A DNA stretch of 52,542 nucleotides from Chloroflexota bacterium (GTDB lineage: Bacteria; Chloroflexota; Anaerolineae; Anaerolineales; Villigracilaceae): the NCBI GenBank assembly GCA_016866215.1, contig VGNE01000024.1:1-52542 (forward strand). The letters run 5' to 3'. How positions within the stretch are numbered: position 1 is the stretch's first letter; each line of letters starts with the position of its first letter. The translations under genes were made by a program, and so were the position numbers. The notes below the pieces were generated by a model that saw nothing but the letters and a program-made list of their open reading frames with translations, made no database searches and had not been told where the DNA came from. This document shows positions 16,601 to 24,975 of this stretch, piece by piece.

Positions 16601-16645
16601 ACAAGTTCCTTGTATACGTGGGTACGTGTCTACCTGTTTACATCA
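16570..16645. repeat. Palindromic repeat, GTAGACAGGTAAAC family
   Basis: Left part contains ACAGGTACAC and GTAGACAGGTAAAC; right part contains GTGTCTACCTGTTTAC, the inverse. It covers the end of the DinB-like gene and the gap before the dehydrogenase. A relative lies at 39304-39366. Confidence 0.7.
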
Positions 16646-16659
16646 CCCAAGGAGACAAA

Positions 16660-17505
16660 ATGACCATCAAACACATCTTCATCATCGGCGCAGGGACAAT
16701 GGGCAACGGCATCGCGCAGGTCGCGGCGACATCGGGCTATCAAGTCACCTGCATGGATGTGATGCCCGCCGCGTTGGAAAAAGCCAAAGCGACGATTGCC
16801 AAATCCACGGCGAAACTTTTGGAAAAGGGCACGCTCACCCAGGAACAAAAGGCTTCGGCAGATGCGATCCAATTCATGGGGAACATGGACACGATGAAAG
16901 ACGCGGACCTCGTCATCGAAGCCGCAACCGAAAACCCCGAATTGAAATTCAAGATATTCAAAGACATGGACGCCAACGCGCGCGAAGGCGTGATACTGGC
17001 TTCCAACACATCCTCCATTTCGATCACGAAAATCGCCGCACAGACCAAACGTCCCGAAAGAGTGATCGGGATGCACTTCATGAATCCCGTGCCGTTGATG
17101 AAACTCGTCGAAGTTATCCGCGGACTTGGCACATCCGATGAAACCACAAAAACGATTATTGAACTTTGCAAAGTGATGGGCAAGGAACCCGTCGAAGCCA
17201 ATGACTCGCCTGGGTTTATCTCAAATAGAATTTTGTGCCCGATGATCAACGAAGCTATTTTTGCCTTGCAGGAAAATGTCGGCACACCCGAAGCGATTGA
17301 CCAGGTGATGAAGTTGGGAATGAATCATCCCATGGGTCCGCTGGCGCTCGCGGATTTGATCGGCTTGGATGTGGTGCTGTCCGTGATGGAAGTTTTACAA
17401 AGAGATTTAGGTGAGGATAAGTATCGCCCCGCGTATTTGTTGAGAAAAATGGTGGATGCGGGATATTTGGGGAGGAAGACGGGGAGAGGGTTTTATAGTT
17501 ATTAG
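16660..17505 (+). CDS. 3-hydroxyacyl-CoA (3-hydroxybutyryl-CoA) dehydrogenase
   Basis: 281-aa NAD(P)-dependent dehydrogenase interconverting acetoacetyl-CoA and 3-hydroxybutyryl-CoA. The Rossmann motif [16 protein letters not shown] (about 7-22), the catalytic [15 protein letters not shown] region and the [11 protein letters not shown] signature are present. The C-terminal domain has [16 protein letters not shown] and ends [16 protein letters not shown], the standard end of the family. Length is typical of the single-domain bacterial enzyme. The start follows AAGGAGACAAA; in-frame sequence upstream is repeat and was not used. It should work with the thiolase at 14852. Confidence 0.92.
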   Translation: MTIKHIFIIGAGTMGNGIAQVAATSGYQVTCMDVMPAALEKAKATIAKSTAKLLEKGTLTQEQKASADAIQFMGNMDTMKDADLVIEAATENPELKFKIFKDMDANAREGVILASNTSSISITKIAAQTKRPERVIGMHFMNPVPLMKLVEVIRGLGTSDETTKTIIELCKVMGKEPVEANDSPGFISNRILCPMINEAIFALQENVGTPEAIDQVMKLGMNHPMGPLALADLIGLDVVLSVMEVLQRDLGEDKYRPAYLLRKMVDAGYLGRKTGRGFYSY

Positions 17506-17614
17506 AGACTGGAGATTAGAGATTAGAGAATAGTGAAGACCCGAATTGAAATTGATCTCTTTTTGACTTATCATGAATCCAGAGGATTGAAGCTTTCCAC
17601 CTGAGGAGGTAGAC

Positions 17615-18388
17615 ATGTTTCGAAAAGTCTTCGTGCGGATATTAGCTCTCGCCTTGATCGTGCTTAGGCTATTTGCCATCCCGGACGGGGTCCAGGCAGG
17701 AGGCGTGTGCGGCGGCATGTATGTCGTCGAAACCGGGGACACAATCGACATGCTGGCAGCGATGTGCGGAACCTCGGCAAATGCGATTTATGCAGCCAAC
17801 CCCGGAATCAGTGGAAGGCTGTACGCTGGCCAGGTGTTGACGATTCCCGGTCTCAATTACACCACTCCGAGTACGCCAGTCGTCAACTACGATCCCCCAG
17901 CCAGCAATACAGGCACATATATCGTCCAATATGGTGACACGTTCTCAATGATTGCGAACCGCTACGGAGTTAGTTTGTATGACTTGTGGGGGGCGAATCC
18001 GCAAATCTGGGATATCAACCTGTTGTATGCTGGGCAGGTTATATATATTCCCGCTCCCTACTCGGTTGTGACATCTCCCATCTCCACCGGGGAGCCAACC
18101 GCGCTTTCTTATAGCGGGGATATTCCCAAAAACGCCCCGCGGGGAAGCGTCAGGCTGGTCAACAAAGCGGGGGCGGATGTATACATCTCCCTGCGCACCG
18201 CTCGCGCGGATGGGACAAACGCCGTCAACGAATATCCCGTCAATGGGACGGTGCACGCGGAGATCCCATCCGGTTGGATCGATTATGTCGCCTGGGTCGG
18301 CGGAGTGAAATACACCGGCGGATTCCAACTCCAAGAAGGATCCATTCACACTATCACGTTCAACAAGAGCAAGGTGGTCGTGGATTGA
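17615..18388 (+). CDS. Secreted protein with two LysM domains
   Basis: 257-aa exported protein. A signal peptide (residues 1-28) ends near GVQAGG. Two LysM peptidoglycan-binding modules follow: about 35-73 (VVETGDTIDMLAAMCGTSAN ending LYAGQVLTIP) and about 97-145 (GTYIVQYGDTFSMIANRYGV ending LLYAGQVIYIP). The C-terminal domain (about 165-257) is beta-rich with NAPRGSVRLVNKAGADVYIS and is not recognised. AGGAGG lies 5 bases before the ATG. It probably binds the cell wall. Single gene, followed by a hairpin. Confidence 0.87.
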   Translation: MFRKVFVRILALALIVLRLFAIPDGVQAGGVCGGMYVVETGDTIDMLAAMCGTSANAIYAANPGISGRLYAGQVLTIPGLNYTTPSTPVVNYDPPASNTGTYIVQYGDTFSMIANRYGVSLYDLWGANPQIWDINLLYAGQVIYIPAPYSVVTSPISTGEPTALSYSGDIPKNAPRGSVRLVNKAGADVYISLRTARADGTNAVNEYPVNGTVHAEIPSGWIDYVAWVGGVKYTGGFQLQEGSIHTITFNKSKVVVD

Positions 18389-18439
18389 TAAATTAAAATC
18401 GCCTATTCTGGAACTACTTTCCAAATTAAGAATGCAAAA

Positions 18440-18471
18440 ACACATCCTTCGAGTCCTTTCGGGGGATGTGT
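18440..18471. terminator. Hairpin terminator after the LysM gene
   Basis: ACACATCC/GGATGTGT (8 bp, 16-base loop), preceded by an A-run and followed by TTC. Could work weakly in both directions. Confidence 0.5.
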
Positions 18472-18521
18472 TTCAAACAGGGAAACATAAATCAATCACG
18501 GGTAAAATATATCCATGAGCA

Positions 18522-18663
18522 CCGTCCATCCACGGATATCCACGAACACCTGCACTGCACCACACCTGCCCTGGCGGGCGGTGCCAGGGAACGCAGCGCG
18601 GTGCAAGTGTAAACGAATATCCGCGTCCTCCATTCGTGCATTCGTGACCCCATTCGTGGACGG
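18522..18663. repeat. Intergenic palindromic element
   Basis: Outer arms ACCGTCCA and TGGACGGT; inner related words GGATATCCACGAA and CGAATATCC, and a GC-rich core. It fills the gap between the LysM gene and the toxin-antitoxin pair. Confidence 0.6.
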
Positions 18664-18689
18664 TTTCTTCACCACCAAAAGCGGACACC

Positions 18690-18782
18690 ATGCCCCATGA
18701 CCAAGCCTATCTCCAAGCAGAAAACAAAATCGAACAAGCGCGGCTCTCGGCAAATCAATTAGAGGTAAAATATCGTTTATAG
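18690..18782 (+). pseudogene. Short relic resembling the N-terminus of leucine-rich-repeat proteins
   Basis: 30 codons reading MPHDQAYLQAENKIEQARLS and then ANQLEV before a stop. This resembles the conserved lead-in (xAYxxAExKIEEARxSGATxLDL) of some bacterial leucine-rich-repeat proteins, but the repeats are missing. Probably the 5' stub of a deleted gene; low certainty. Confidence 0.3.
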
Positions 18783-18796
18783 AAGGAGCAACCCCT

Positions 18797-19003
18797 ATGA
18801 CTACAACACAAGCAACCGCAGAAGTTTTTTGGACCGCATTCAACGTTCTCCCTGCTGAAGAAAAGCGCGCTGTGATCCAACATATCATTCAAGACGAGAA
18901 TCTTCGCCGAAACCTGATGGATTTATCCATTATCGAGGAACGCCGCAACGAACCTGGGCGTCCGTTGCGCGAGTACTTGAAGGAGCAGGCAAAGAGGAAA
19001 TGA
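18797..19003 (+). CDS. Probable antitoxin of a RelE-type pair
   Basis: 68-aa acidic/basic helical protein with EVFWTAFNVLPAEEKRAVIQ and RRNEPGRPLREYLKEQ. Small proteins of this pattern commonly precede RelE/ParE-type toxins and act as their antitoxins. AAGGAG lies just before the ATG. Its stop codon overlaps the toxin start (ATGA), so the two are coupled. It appears intact although its toxin partner carries a nonsense codon. No DNA-binding motif is obvious to me. Confidence 0.7.
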   Translation: MTTTQATAEVFWTAFNVLPAEEKRAVIQHIIQDENLRRNLMDLSIIEERRNEPGRPLREYLKEQAKRK

Positions 19004-19254
19004 CTTACCAGGTCATCATCCAACGTCCCGCCGAAAAAGAGTTGGACGCGCTTTAAGTGCCTGTTCACAAGCGTATTGTCACGCGCTTGCTCGCGCTGGA
19101 GGAAAATCCCCGCCCGACGGGAGTCAAGAAATTACAAGGACAGGAAAGTTATCGTTTGCGAGTGGGGGATTATCGAGTTCTGTACACGATTGACGACAAA
19201 AGCAAAAAAGTATTTATAGTGGCGGTTGGACATCGCCGCGAAGTGTATCGTTGA
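19000..19254 (+). pseudogene. RelE/ParE-family toxin interrupted by an in-frame stop
   Basis: The frame opens at ATG 19000, overlapping the antitoxin stop, and reads MTYQVIIQRPAEKELDAL. It then meets TAA at 19054-19056 and continues in the same frame with VPVHKRIVTRLLALEENP, ESYRLRVGDYRVLYTID and VGHRREVYR to 19254. Joined, the two parts make a normal ~84-residue RelE-fold mRNA interferase. GTG directly follows the TAA, so restart could give a 65-residue piece lacking the first beta strand and helix. Most simply it is a disabled toxin whose antitoxin persists. Confidence 0.72.
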
Positions 19255-19264
19255 AATTCCTATG

Positions 19265-19360
19265 AGACCTGACAGGTTTTCACGTGACCCACACAATCAC
19301 GAATCCACATCCACGCACACGACTCGGTCAACAGCGGCGCGGATAAAACCTGTCAGGTCT
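19265..19360. repeat. Intergenic palindrome, ACCTGACAGGT family
   Basis: Perfect 16-bp inverted repeat: AGACCTGACAGGTTTT (19265-19280) and AAAACCTGTCAGGTCT (19345-19360). The same family lies inside the helicase-like gene at 44213-44278. The element ends 6 bases from the GGT stop codon. Confidence 0.85.
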
Positions 19361-19365
19361 GGTAT

Positions 19366-21036
19366 TTAAACCAAAGTCATCGCACATCCATCCGCACGCG
19401 GATCACTCCCAGCGCACAAGACTCCTGTAACTGGATCGCGCAGAATCACCTGTCCTCTTCCAAACAAGGCACGTTCATAACCAGTGACTTCATAAATGGG
19501 ATGTCCCATTTCCTTCAAGCCATCCATTGTCTTATTTGGCATACCTTCTTCAATTGCAACGCCTCCGCCTGCTTCATCCACGTCAATGCAGAAGCGTGGG
19601 AGGTCTAGTGCGGCTTGCGGATCAAGTCCATCATCCACTAAAGCAGATAGCACTTGCACATGTCCCTGCGGCTGCATGAATCCGCCCATCACGCCATAGG
19701 AAGCATACAAGGTCTCGCCCTCACCCTGTCCTTCGGACATCCCTCTCCCGGCGGGAGAGGGGAGTCGCGTCACCATGGCGGGAATGATGGTGTGATAGGG
19801 TCTCTTGCGCGGCGCGAGCGCATTGGGGTGATTTGGGTCGAGGCTGAAGTTATGTCCGCGGTTTTGCAGGGTAAAGCCCCAGCCCTTCGGAACCATGCCC
19901 GTACCAAAGCCCATGTAATTGCTATTGATGAATGAACACGCATTCCCAAATTTATCCACCACACTGAGATAAACCGTATTCGACGAAGCCACGGGCGTGC
20001 CGCGCTTCGGGTCAATGCTGGCGCGCTTTCTGTTAATTAATTTACGGCGTTCATTTGCATATTCCTTCGATAACAATTCTTCAACAGGGGGTTTTGAAAA
20101 GGCAGGGTCGGCTACATACCAACGCGCATCCGCAAAAGCGAGCCGCATGGCTTCGATCATCAAATGCAATCTTTCAGTTGAAAGCGATGGCAATGATGAA
20201 AGGTCAAAGCCTTCCAAAATATTCAACGCGATCAACGCGGTGATCCCCTGTCCATTCGGCGGGCATTCAAAAACGCGCAATCCGCGATAGTCCACGGATA
20301 TCGGGTTTTCCCAGGTGGACACATGCGACGCGAGATCATCTTCTGATAAACATCCGCCCGCCTCTTTTATCACGGTGGCAATTGCTTCTGCAATTTGACC
20401 TTGATAGAACCCTCGTTTATTTTCCCGCGCAATCACTGACAGTGTCTTCGCCAACCCCGGGTTGCGGAAAATTTCGCCTGCCTTTGGTGCACGTCCATTG
20501 ATCGTTAATTCATGTCCGTTCAATGAAGACTTTAATTGTCTGTCCGCGCCGCGCGCCCAAAAATAAGAGGTCAACGGCGCAACGGGAAAGCCTTCATCCG
20601 CGAGTCGAATGGCGGGTGCAAGGATTTCTGACATTGAAAGTGAGCCGTGTCTTTCGATCAGGTCACACCAGCCTGCGCACGCGCCAGGGACAGTCACTGT
20701 ATGCGCGTGGAACGGAGGCAATCCATCAGAGGTGAGTCCCTCTTTCTTTAGCCGATCAATTGTCAGCGCGGAAGGAGCGCGGCCCGATCCATTCAAAGCC
20801 GTGACGTGTTTTGTGCGCGAGTCGTAATACAAAGCGAACATGTCCCCGCCAATCCCAGTGGACGTTGGCTCGGTCACATTGAGCGCGGCGGCGGAAGCAA
20901 CCGCGGCATCTGCGGCATTGCCTCCCTTTGAAAGAATTTCAAGCCCCGCGGAAGTTGCCAGCGGCTGTGACGTGGAAACAATTCCACTCCGACCATAAAC
21001 AGGAGAACGACGTGAATTGAAAATTGGGGTTGTCAT
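19366..21036 (-). CDS. Gamma-glutamyltransferase family protein
   Basis: 556-aa member of the Ntn-hydrolase gamma-glutamyltranspeptidase family, which cleaves or transfers gamma-glutamyl groups after self-processing. Seen: GGNAADAAVASAAALNVTEP, STGIGGDMFALYYD, the processing site SSNTVYLSVVD whose Thr becomes the new N-terminal nucleophile, NSNYMGFGTGM and GVMGGFMQPQGH. No signal peptide is visible, so it is probably a cytosolic GGT-like enzyme and the substrate may not be glutathione. The ATG at 21036 follows CAGGAG. A 17-residue repeat-derived insert (about 424-440, LPSPAGRGMSEGQGEGE) splits the VTR/TLYASYG region. Confidence 0.87.
   Translation of the reverse strand: MTTPIFNSRRSPVYGRSGIVSTSQPLATSAGLEILSKGGNAADAAVASAAALNVTEPTSTGIGGDMFALYYDSRTKHVTALNGSGRAPSALTIDRLKKEGLTSDGLPPFHAHTVTVPGACAGWCDLIERHGSLSMSEILAPAIRLADEGFPVAPLTSYFWARGADRQLKSSLNGHELTINGRAPKAGEIFRNPGLAKTLSVIARENKRGFYQGQIAEAIATVIKEAGGCLSEDDLASHVSTWENPISVDYRGLRVFECPPNGQGITALIALNILEGFDLSSLPSLSTERLHLMIEAMRLAFADARWYVADPAFSKPPVEELLSKEYANERRKLINRKRASIDPKRGTPVASSNTVYLSVVDKFGNACSFINSNYMGFGTGMVPKGWGFTLQNRGHNFSLDPNHPNALAPRKRPYHTIIPAMVTRLPSPAGRGMSEGQGEGETLYASYGVMGGFMQPQGHVQVLSALVDDGLDPQAALDLPRFCIDVDEAGGGVAIEEGMPNKTMDGLKEMGHPIYEVTGYERALFGRGQVILRDPVTGVLCAGSDPRADGCAMTLV
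19717..19763. repeat. In-gene palindrome of the CCCTCACCC family
   Basis: Contains GCCCTCACCCTGTCC and the 9-bp hairpin CCCTCTCCC/GGGAGAGGG (19741-19761). Read in frame within the GGT gene. Confidence 0.75.
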
Positions 21037-21060
21037 TTTTATCTCCTGAACGGTGGTCAA

Positions 21061-21122
21061 TTAGTCCCGAGGGACTAAAATAGCCCTCATCCCCCATTTG
21101 CGATCTTCAAATGGGGGATGAG
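21061..21122. repeat. Two intergenic hairpins between the DUF35 and GGT genes
   Basis: TTAGTCCC/GGGACTAA (21061-21078) and a perfect 15-bp stem, CTCATCCCCCATTTG (21086-21100) with CAAATGGGGGATGAG (21108-21122). They may end transcription of the thiolase/DUF35 pair. Confidence 0.65.
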
Positions 21123-21148
21123 TCTCGTAGGGGCTGTGGGAGTCGGGG

Positions 21149-21697
21149 TCACTCACTAGGCACAAAATAAACATCCGTCGGCTTCAACTTGGAGTTGCGC
21201 AGGAAGCGCGGCTTGACCTCCATGCCGATCCAATCGAGCGCGGGCGCGGCGGGGTCAACGCCCATGAGGCGGGTCAGCAATAAAGTATTCACGCCCTCGA
21301 ACTCAATCAGTGCCAGCACGAACGGACATTCTGGCAGGAACTCCTCCGAGCCGAAATAACAAACCGTAAACGCGTGTATGTGCGCGGGCGTTTCGGTGAT
21401 GTCAATCCACTTCGTCTCCGCGCCCGAGTACATGTCGTGGCCGCGCGGGTTGGCGGTGGTGTATCCGCTTTCGGGGTCGCGCGAAGCGAGCAGCCGTTTA
21501 TTCGTCAGCGCCGCGAACCACGGGCTGTCCTGTCCGTACGAATGCAGGTACTTGATCTTATATTCCTGCTCGATCTGGATCGGCGCCATGCGCTTGAGAA
21601 ATTCCAGCGACTCCTCGTCGGTGCTGATCGGGAACGGAATGCCGTGGACGATGTAACCGCCAAGTGTTTCTTCTCTTTGATTTGGTAATTTAGCCAT
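21149..21697 (-). CDS. DUF35 OB-fold protein, partner of the thiolase-fold protein
   Basis: 182-aa protein of the DUF35 (rubredoxin-like ribbon plus OB-fold) group that pairs with thiolase-like enzymes. The C-terminal OB-fold is clear: ETPAHIHAFTVCYFG, FVLALIEFEGVNTLLLTRL and GMEVKPRF. The N-terminal ribbon normally has four Cys binding zinc; here the equivalent region (NKRLLASRDPESGYTTANPR) has none, so it is a zinc-less variant. It follows the thiolase-fold gene on the same strand with a 67-base gap. In known cases the pair forms one complex in which DUF35 helps position the acyl-CoA. Confidence 0.82.
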   Translation of the reverse strand: MAKLPNQREETLGGYIVHGIPFPISTDEESLEFLKRMAPIQIEQEYKIKYLHSYGQDSPWFAALTNKRLLASRDPESGYTTANPRGHDMYSGAETKWIDITETPAHIHAFTVCYFGSEEFLPECPFVLALIEFEGVNTLLLTRLMGVDPAAPALDWIGMEVKPRFLRNSKLKPTDVYFVPSE

Positions 21698-21764
21698 AGT
21701 TGATTTTCCTTATTCGGTGGTCGAGTAGTCCCGCATGATCTTAGCGGGACGTATAGAGACTACC

Positions 21765-23129
21765 TTATCCTTCTCTTTCCAACACAGACACCGAGACATA
21801 AGTCCCCGTGCCCGCGTGGGAATGGATCGCGCCTCGCTTCGCATCCTTGACCTGTAGCTGGTCGTCGCGGAAATGGGTTTTGATCGTCCCTTGAAGTTGC
21901 CAGATGGCGAACACGCCTTGCATGAGTCCCGTCGCGCCAACGGGATGTCCGCAGGCGATCAGTCCGCCCGAGGGATTCACCGCGCAGACGGGTTTGTCTT
22001 TTAACTTGAGACCATAGTCAATGTTTGGCAGGAAGGCTTTGCCCGATTCCGCAAACGGACCGCCTTCGCCGTAGCGACACAATCCCAAATCTTCATACGT
22101 CTGGATTTCAGATGACGTGTACGCGTCGTGCAACTCGATGAAGTCCAGTTCGTGCAGAGGATCTTTGATGCCCGCGTGTTTCCAGGCCATGTTGCCCGCC
22201 GCGCGACCTGCGCGGAACGAATGGACTCCAGGGTAGCGCGTGCCGTGATCCCAAAGTTTCTTGTAATAAGCGCGTGTCTCGTCAGACGACTTCTCCAGTT
22301 CAGTCGCATAATTTTCCATGAAGTAATCGTAATCCACATGCGGACGGTCGGCCATGCGCATGGCGTCTGTGCCGCGCCCGATGCCTGTCACCTTCACGAG
22401 CGGACGAGTCACTTTCGCTCCGGCAGCTTCGAGTTTTTTCAATCCCTCCTCCGAGCAAAGGATCACCGCCGCCGCGCCGTCAGACATCACACAAATGTCG
22501 AGGCGGGTCAGGGGCCACGCCACCATCGGCGCGTTACGCACATCCTGAATCGTAATCCGCTGACTTTTCTGCGCGTACGGATTGTGGAACGCGTTGATGT
22601 AGTTCTTCACGCTGACGTGCGCCATCTGCTCAACGGTCGTGCCGAATTCCTTCATGTGGCGCGTGACCATCATGGCGTAATAGCCCGAATAAAAACCCCC
22701 AACGGGATAGTCGAACGACACGTCGGAGGCTAAAGCTATGAACTCATTTCCTTTCCATGTTTCCACGTGGGACATGGTCTCGAAGCCGTAAGCCACACAA
22801 ACATCCATGTGACCCGAAGCGACAGATTTCCATGCTTCCTGGAAGCATAATCCGCCCGTCGCGCCGCCGCCCTCCACGCGGTGTCCGGGTTTGGGGCACA
22901 GCCCGAGGTAGTCCTGTGCCATGATGCCGGCCATCAACTGTCGGGTGAAATGATCCGAGAAGTATGAGGCTACCGATCCATCCACGATGCGCGTGAACGT
23001 CGGGAAGTCCAGCCCAATATCCTTGATGGCATAATCGTACGCCTCCTTGATAATCGCCTGGAAAGTCTTATCTGGTCTTGCTTTTGCGAACTTTGAAACT
23101 CCGCCTGAAATTGCGTAAACTGGTCTCAT
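21765..23129 (-). CDS. Thiolase-fold protein (SCP-x type) without the usual active-site cysteine
   Basis: 454-aa thiolase-superfamily protein of the SCP-x/lipid-transfer type. The fold is shown by SVASGHMDVCVAYGFETMSH, LDICVMSDGAAAVILCSEEG, LDFIELHDAYTSSEI and GLIACGHPVGATG. Where thiolases have the nucleophile (VEAACATGG), this reads VEGGGATGG, so the Cys is Gly; the late CxxGGG motif is replaced by SHAGTG. Claisen chemistry via a Cys-acyl intermediate is therefore unlikely. Thiolase-fold proteins with a DUF35 partner and no catalytic Cys include the steroid side-chain aldolase Ltp2, so a retro-aldol role is possible. AAGGAGGT precedes the ATG at 23129. Confidence 0.85.
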   Translation of the reverse strand: MRPVYAISGGVSKFAKARPDKTFQAIIKEAYDYAIKDIGLDFPTFTRIVDGSVASYFSDHFTRQLMAGIMAQDYLGLCPKPGHRVEGGGATGGLCFQEAWKSVASGHMDVCVAYGFETMSHVETWKGNEFIALASDVSFDYPVGGFYSGYYAMMVTRHMKEFGTTVEQMAHVSVKNYINAFHNPYAQKSQRITIQDVRNAPMVAWPLTRLDICVMSDGAAAVILCSEEGLKKLEAAGAKVTRPLVKVTGIGRGTDAMRMADRPHVDYDYFMENYATELEKSSDETRAYYKKLWDHGTRYPGVHSFRAGRAAGNMAWKHAGIKDPLHELDFIELHDAYTSSEIQTYEDLGLCRYGEGGPFAESGKAFLPNIDYGLKLKDKPVCAVNPSGGLIACGHPVGATGLMQGVFAIWQLQGTIKTHFRDDQLQVKDAKRGAIHSHAGTGTYVSVSVLEREG

Positions 23130-23448
23130 CAACGAACCTCCTTGAAAGGTTGGAATGGGTTGATTTTACTGGAAAACGTGTAAACTCATGATTAATGTTT
23201 TCATCGGATTGTAAGTCGCATGGTGAGGTAGTTGTAGCGATCAGGTTGTCAGTTTTTCATAGGAGCATCGTTCCATCATATAAAGAGCGGAGTTTGCGGA
23301 TGCGGAGATGATAATAATGATGATACAAGTTGCTATGGCTGTTTGAGAAGTTACAGAAATCAATTTGCCCATCAGCACTTAAAACGCGGACCAGTAAAAC
23401 GTTATTTGGAAGGAATACTTACAGAATTGTAATAGCAATAATTATTAT

Positions 23449-23520
23449 TTCCGACGCGCCCTCCTCTACATGCCAGGCGATGCTCAAAGGATTGCCTACA
23501 CCCATTCCCGGCTGTCAAAT
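23449..23520 (+). pseudogene. 5' relic of a CitE-like gene
   Basis: Reads FRRALLYMPGDAQRIAYTHS, matching RRALLYMPGDNWKMI at the start of the intact CoA-ester lyase at 24976. At DNA level CCGACGCG, TCCT and ATGCCAGGCGAT are shared at the same spacing. The similarity fades within about 70 bases and there is no start codon. The ATPase gene lies exactly between relic and intact gene. Confidence 0.5.
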
Positions 23521-23541
23521 ACAAAGTCCAGAAAGATGCGC

Positions 23542-23586
23542 AAACTGTCAGTTGTGGTTGACAGTTTTCCTATTCGGGTGTAAATT
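23542..23586 (+). promoter_or_regulatory. Promoter with overlapping operator-like dyad
   Basis: TTGACA (23558-23563), 17-base spacer, TAAATT (23581-23586). A perfect 9-bp dyad, AAACTGTCA (23542-23550) and TGACAGTTT (23559-23567), overlaps the -35 box and could bind a repressor. The ATG at 23593 lies 7 bases after the -10 box, so the transcript may be leaderless. Confidence 0.55.
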
Positions 23587-23592
23587 ACCCGC

Positions 23593-24951
23593 ATGGAACC
23601 TACTCAAATCGAAATTTTGCTTCAAAAGTGGAACCCCCACTTTCAAAACCCGAATAAGGGGCTATGGATTGGGACGGTGCCGCGCGAAAAGTACCTTGAC
23701 CGTTTGTGGCAGATGATGAACCTGCGCCACATCCTGATCCTGACCGGCGTAAGAAGGTCGGGAAAATCCACACTGATGCAACAAATGGTGGGAAGACTGC
23801 TCTTGGAAGGCGTACGCCCGAACAACGTTCTTTTCCTGTATTTCGATGACTTGCTGGTGCGTCCGTATTTACAGCGCGGCGCGGAACTGCTGGAACAAAT
23901 TTACACGTTTTACCGCGAACGCTTCAATCCGCAAGGAAGGGTCTACCTGTTCCTGGATGAATTGCAGGGCGTGCGGGATTTCAATCACTGGCTGGCTTCC
24001 TATTACGAACGCAGGGAGGATGTCAAGTTTATCGTGTCGGGTTCGAGGCGTTCGCTCATGCAGTCGGAGACGGCAACCGTATTGACAGGCAGGAATATTC
24101 AGTTCGATATTTACCCGTTCAACTTTTATGAATACCTGCTGATCAAGAAGTTCGATTTTCAGGAATCGGGAACACTGGCTGAACTGAGAAGGGCGAATTT
24201 CGATCAAACGTCCGCCATTCTTCATCACCTGGGAAATTTCCTGTACGAGGGCGGGTTCCCTGAAATTGTTTTGACCGAAAGCCAGGAAGCAAAAGCGGCC
24301 ATTGCCAGCAATTATTACCGGGACGTGTTGAGCCGCGATATAACAGTGTCGCGCACGATCCGCAACGCGAGGGATGTGGAGGTGCTGGGACTGCAGGTGC
24401 TGGCTGATTTTACGAAGCAACACACCTACCGAAGCCTGGGGCGGCCCTTGCATTTGTCTGTGGACACGGTCAAATCCTACCTTGAGTATTTTTATGACGC
24501 GTATCTGTTCTTCGAGAGCCAGTTTTTTTCGTACAAGACCAAAGAGACGCAGGATGCCCAGAAACCGCGCAAATTATACGTCGTGGATAATGGGTTGAGA
24601 AATTTCAATATCATTAACGTCAGGCCCGACCTGGGACAGCGCGCGGAAAACGCCGTCTTCATGGAACTCAAAAAGGGCAACGCTGCGATCCATTACTGGA
24701 AGGGAAAACGGGAAATTGATTTCGCAGTCCTCAACCCCGACCTCACACTTTACAATGTCTCCTATACCGACACCCTGCCCGAACGGGAATTGGATGGGAT
24801 GATCGAAGGCTTGACGGAATTTGGCCTTAAGCGCGGCGTGATCCTGACAAAGAATTATTTTGAAACAAAGGAAGTTGACGGAAAGCATTTGGAATGTGTG
24901 CCGTTATGGGCTTGGCTCATTTTGAACGGAAAGAGTTTTTTCAAGGCCTGA
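23593..24951 (+). CDS. AAA ATPase with DUF4143 domain
   Basis: 452-aa ATPase of the AAA_14/DUF4143 family. The Walker A motif GVRRSGKSTLMQQ (about 55-67), Walker B VYLFLDELQGV (about 115-125) and sensor KFIVSGSRRSLMQSE are intact. The C-terminal half is the DUF4143 domain (SRDITVSRTIRN to KLYVVDNGLRNFN and GKREIDFAVLN), which resembles a restriction-endonuclease-like fold. These abundant proteins are of unknown role and often mobile. No ribosome-binding site precedes the ATG; with the promoter 7 bases upstream the message may be leaderless. It seems to have been inserted between a citE 5' relic and the intact citE-like gene. Confidence 0.87.
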   Translation: MEPTQIEILLQKWNPHFQNPNKGLWIGTVPREKYLDRLWQMMNLRHILILTGVRRSGKSTLMQQMVGRLLLEGVRPNNVLFLYFDDLLVRPYLQRGAELLEQIYTFYRERFNPQGRVYLFLDELQGVRDFNHWLASYYERREDVKFIVSGSRRSLMQSETATVLTGRNIQFDIYPFNFYEYLLIKKFDFQESGTLAELRRANFDQTSAILHHLGNFLYEGGFPEIVLTESQEAKAAIASNYYRDVLSRDITVSRTIRNARDVEVLGLQVLADFTKQHTYRSLGRPLHLSVDTVKSYLEYFYDAYLFFESQFFSYKTKETQDAQKPRKLYVVDNGLRNFNIINVRPDLGQRAENAVFMELKKGNAAIHYWKGKREIDFAVLNPDLTLYNVSYTDTLPERELDGMIEGLTEFGLKRGVILTKNYFETKEVDGKHLECVPLWAWLILNGKSFFKA

Positions 24952-24975
24952 TGCCACAGACAGGAAACCCGCAAC

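Larger units (their letters stand above)
23130..23592. other. Intergenic stretch with a citE relic and a promoter
   Basis: About 460 bases. The left 300 bases show nothing I recognise. The right part has the CitE-like relic (23449-23520) and the promoter/dyad of the ATPase gene. Confidence 0.5.
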
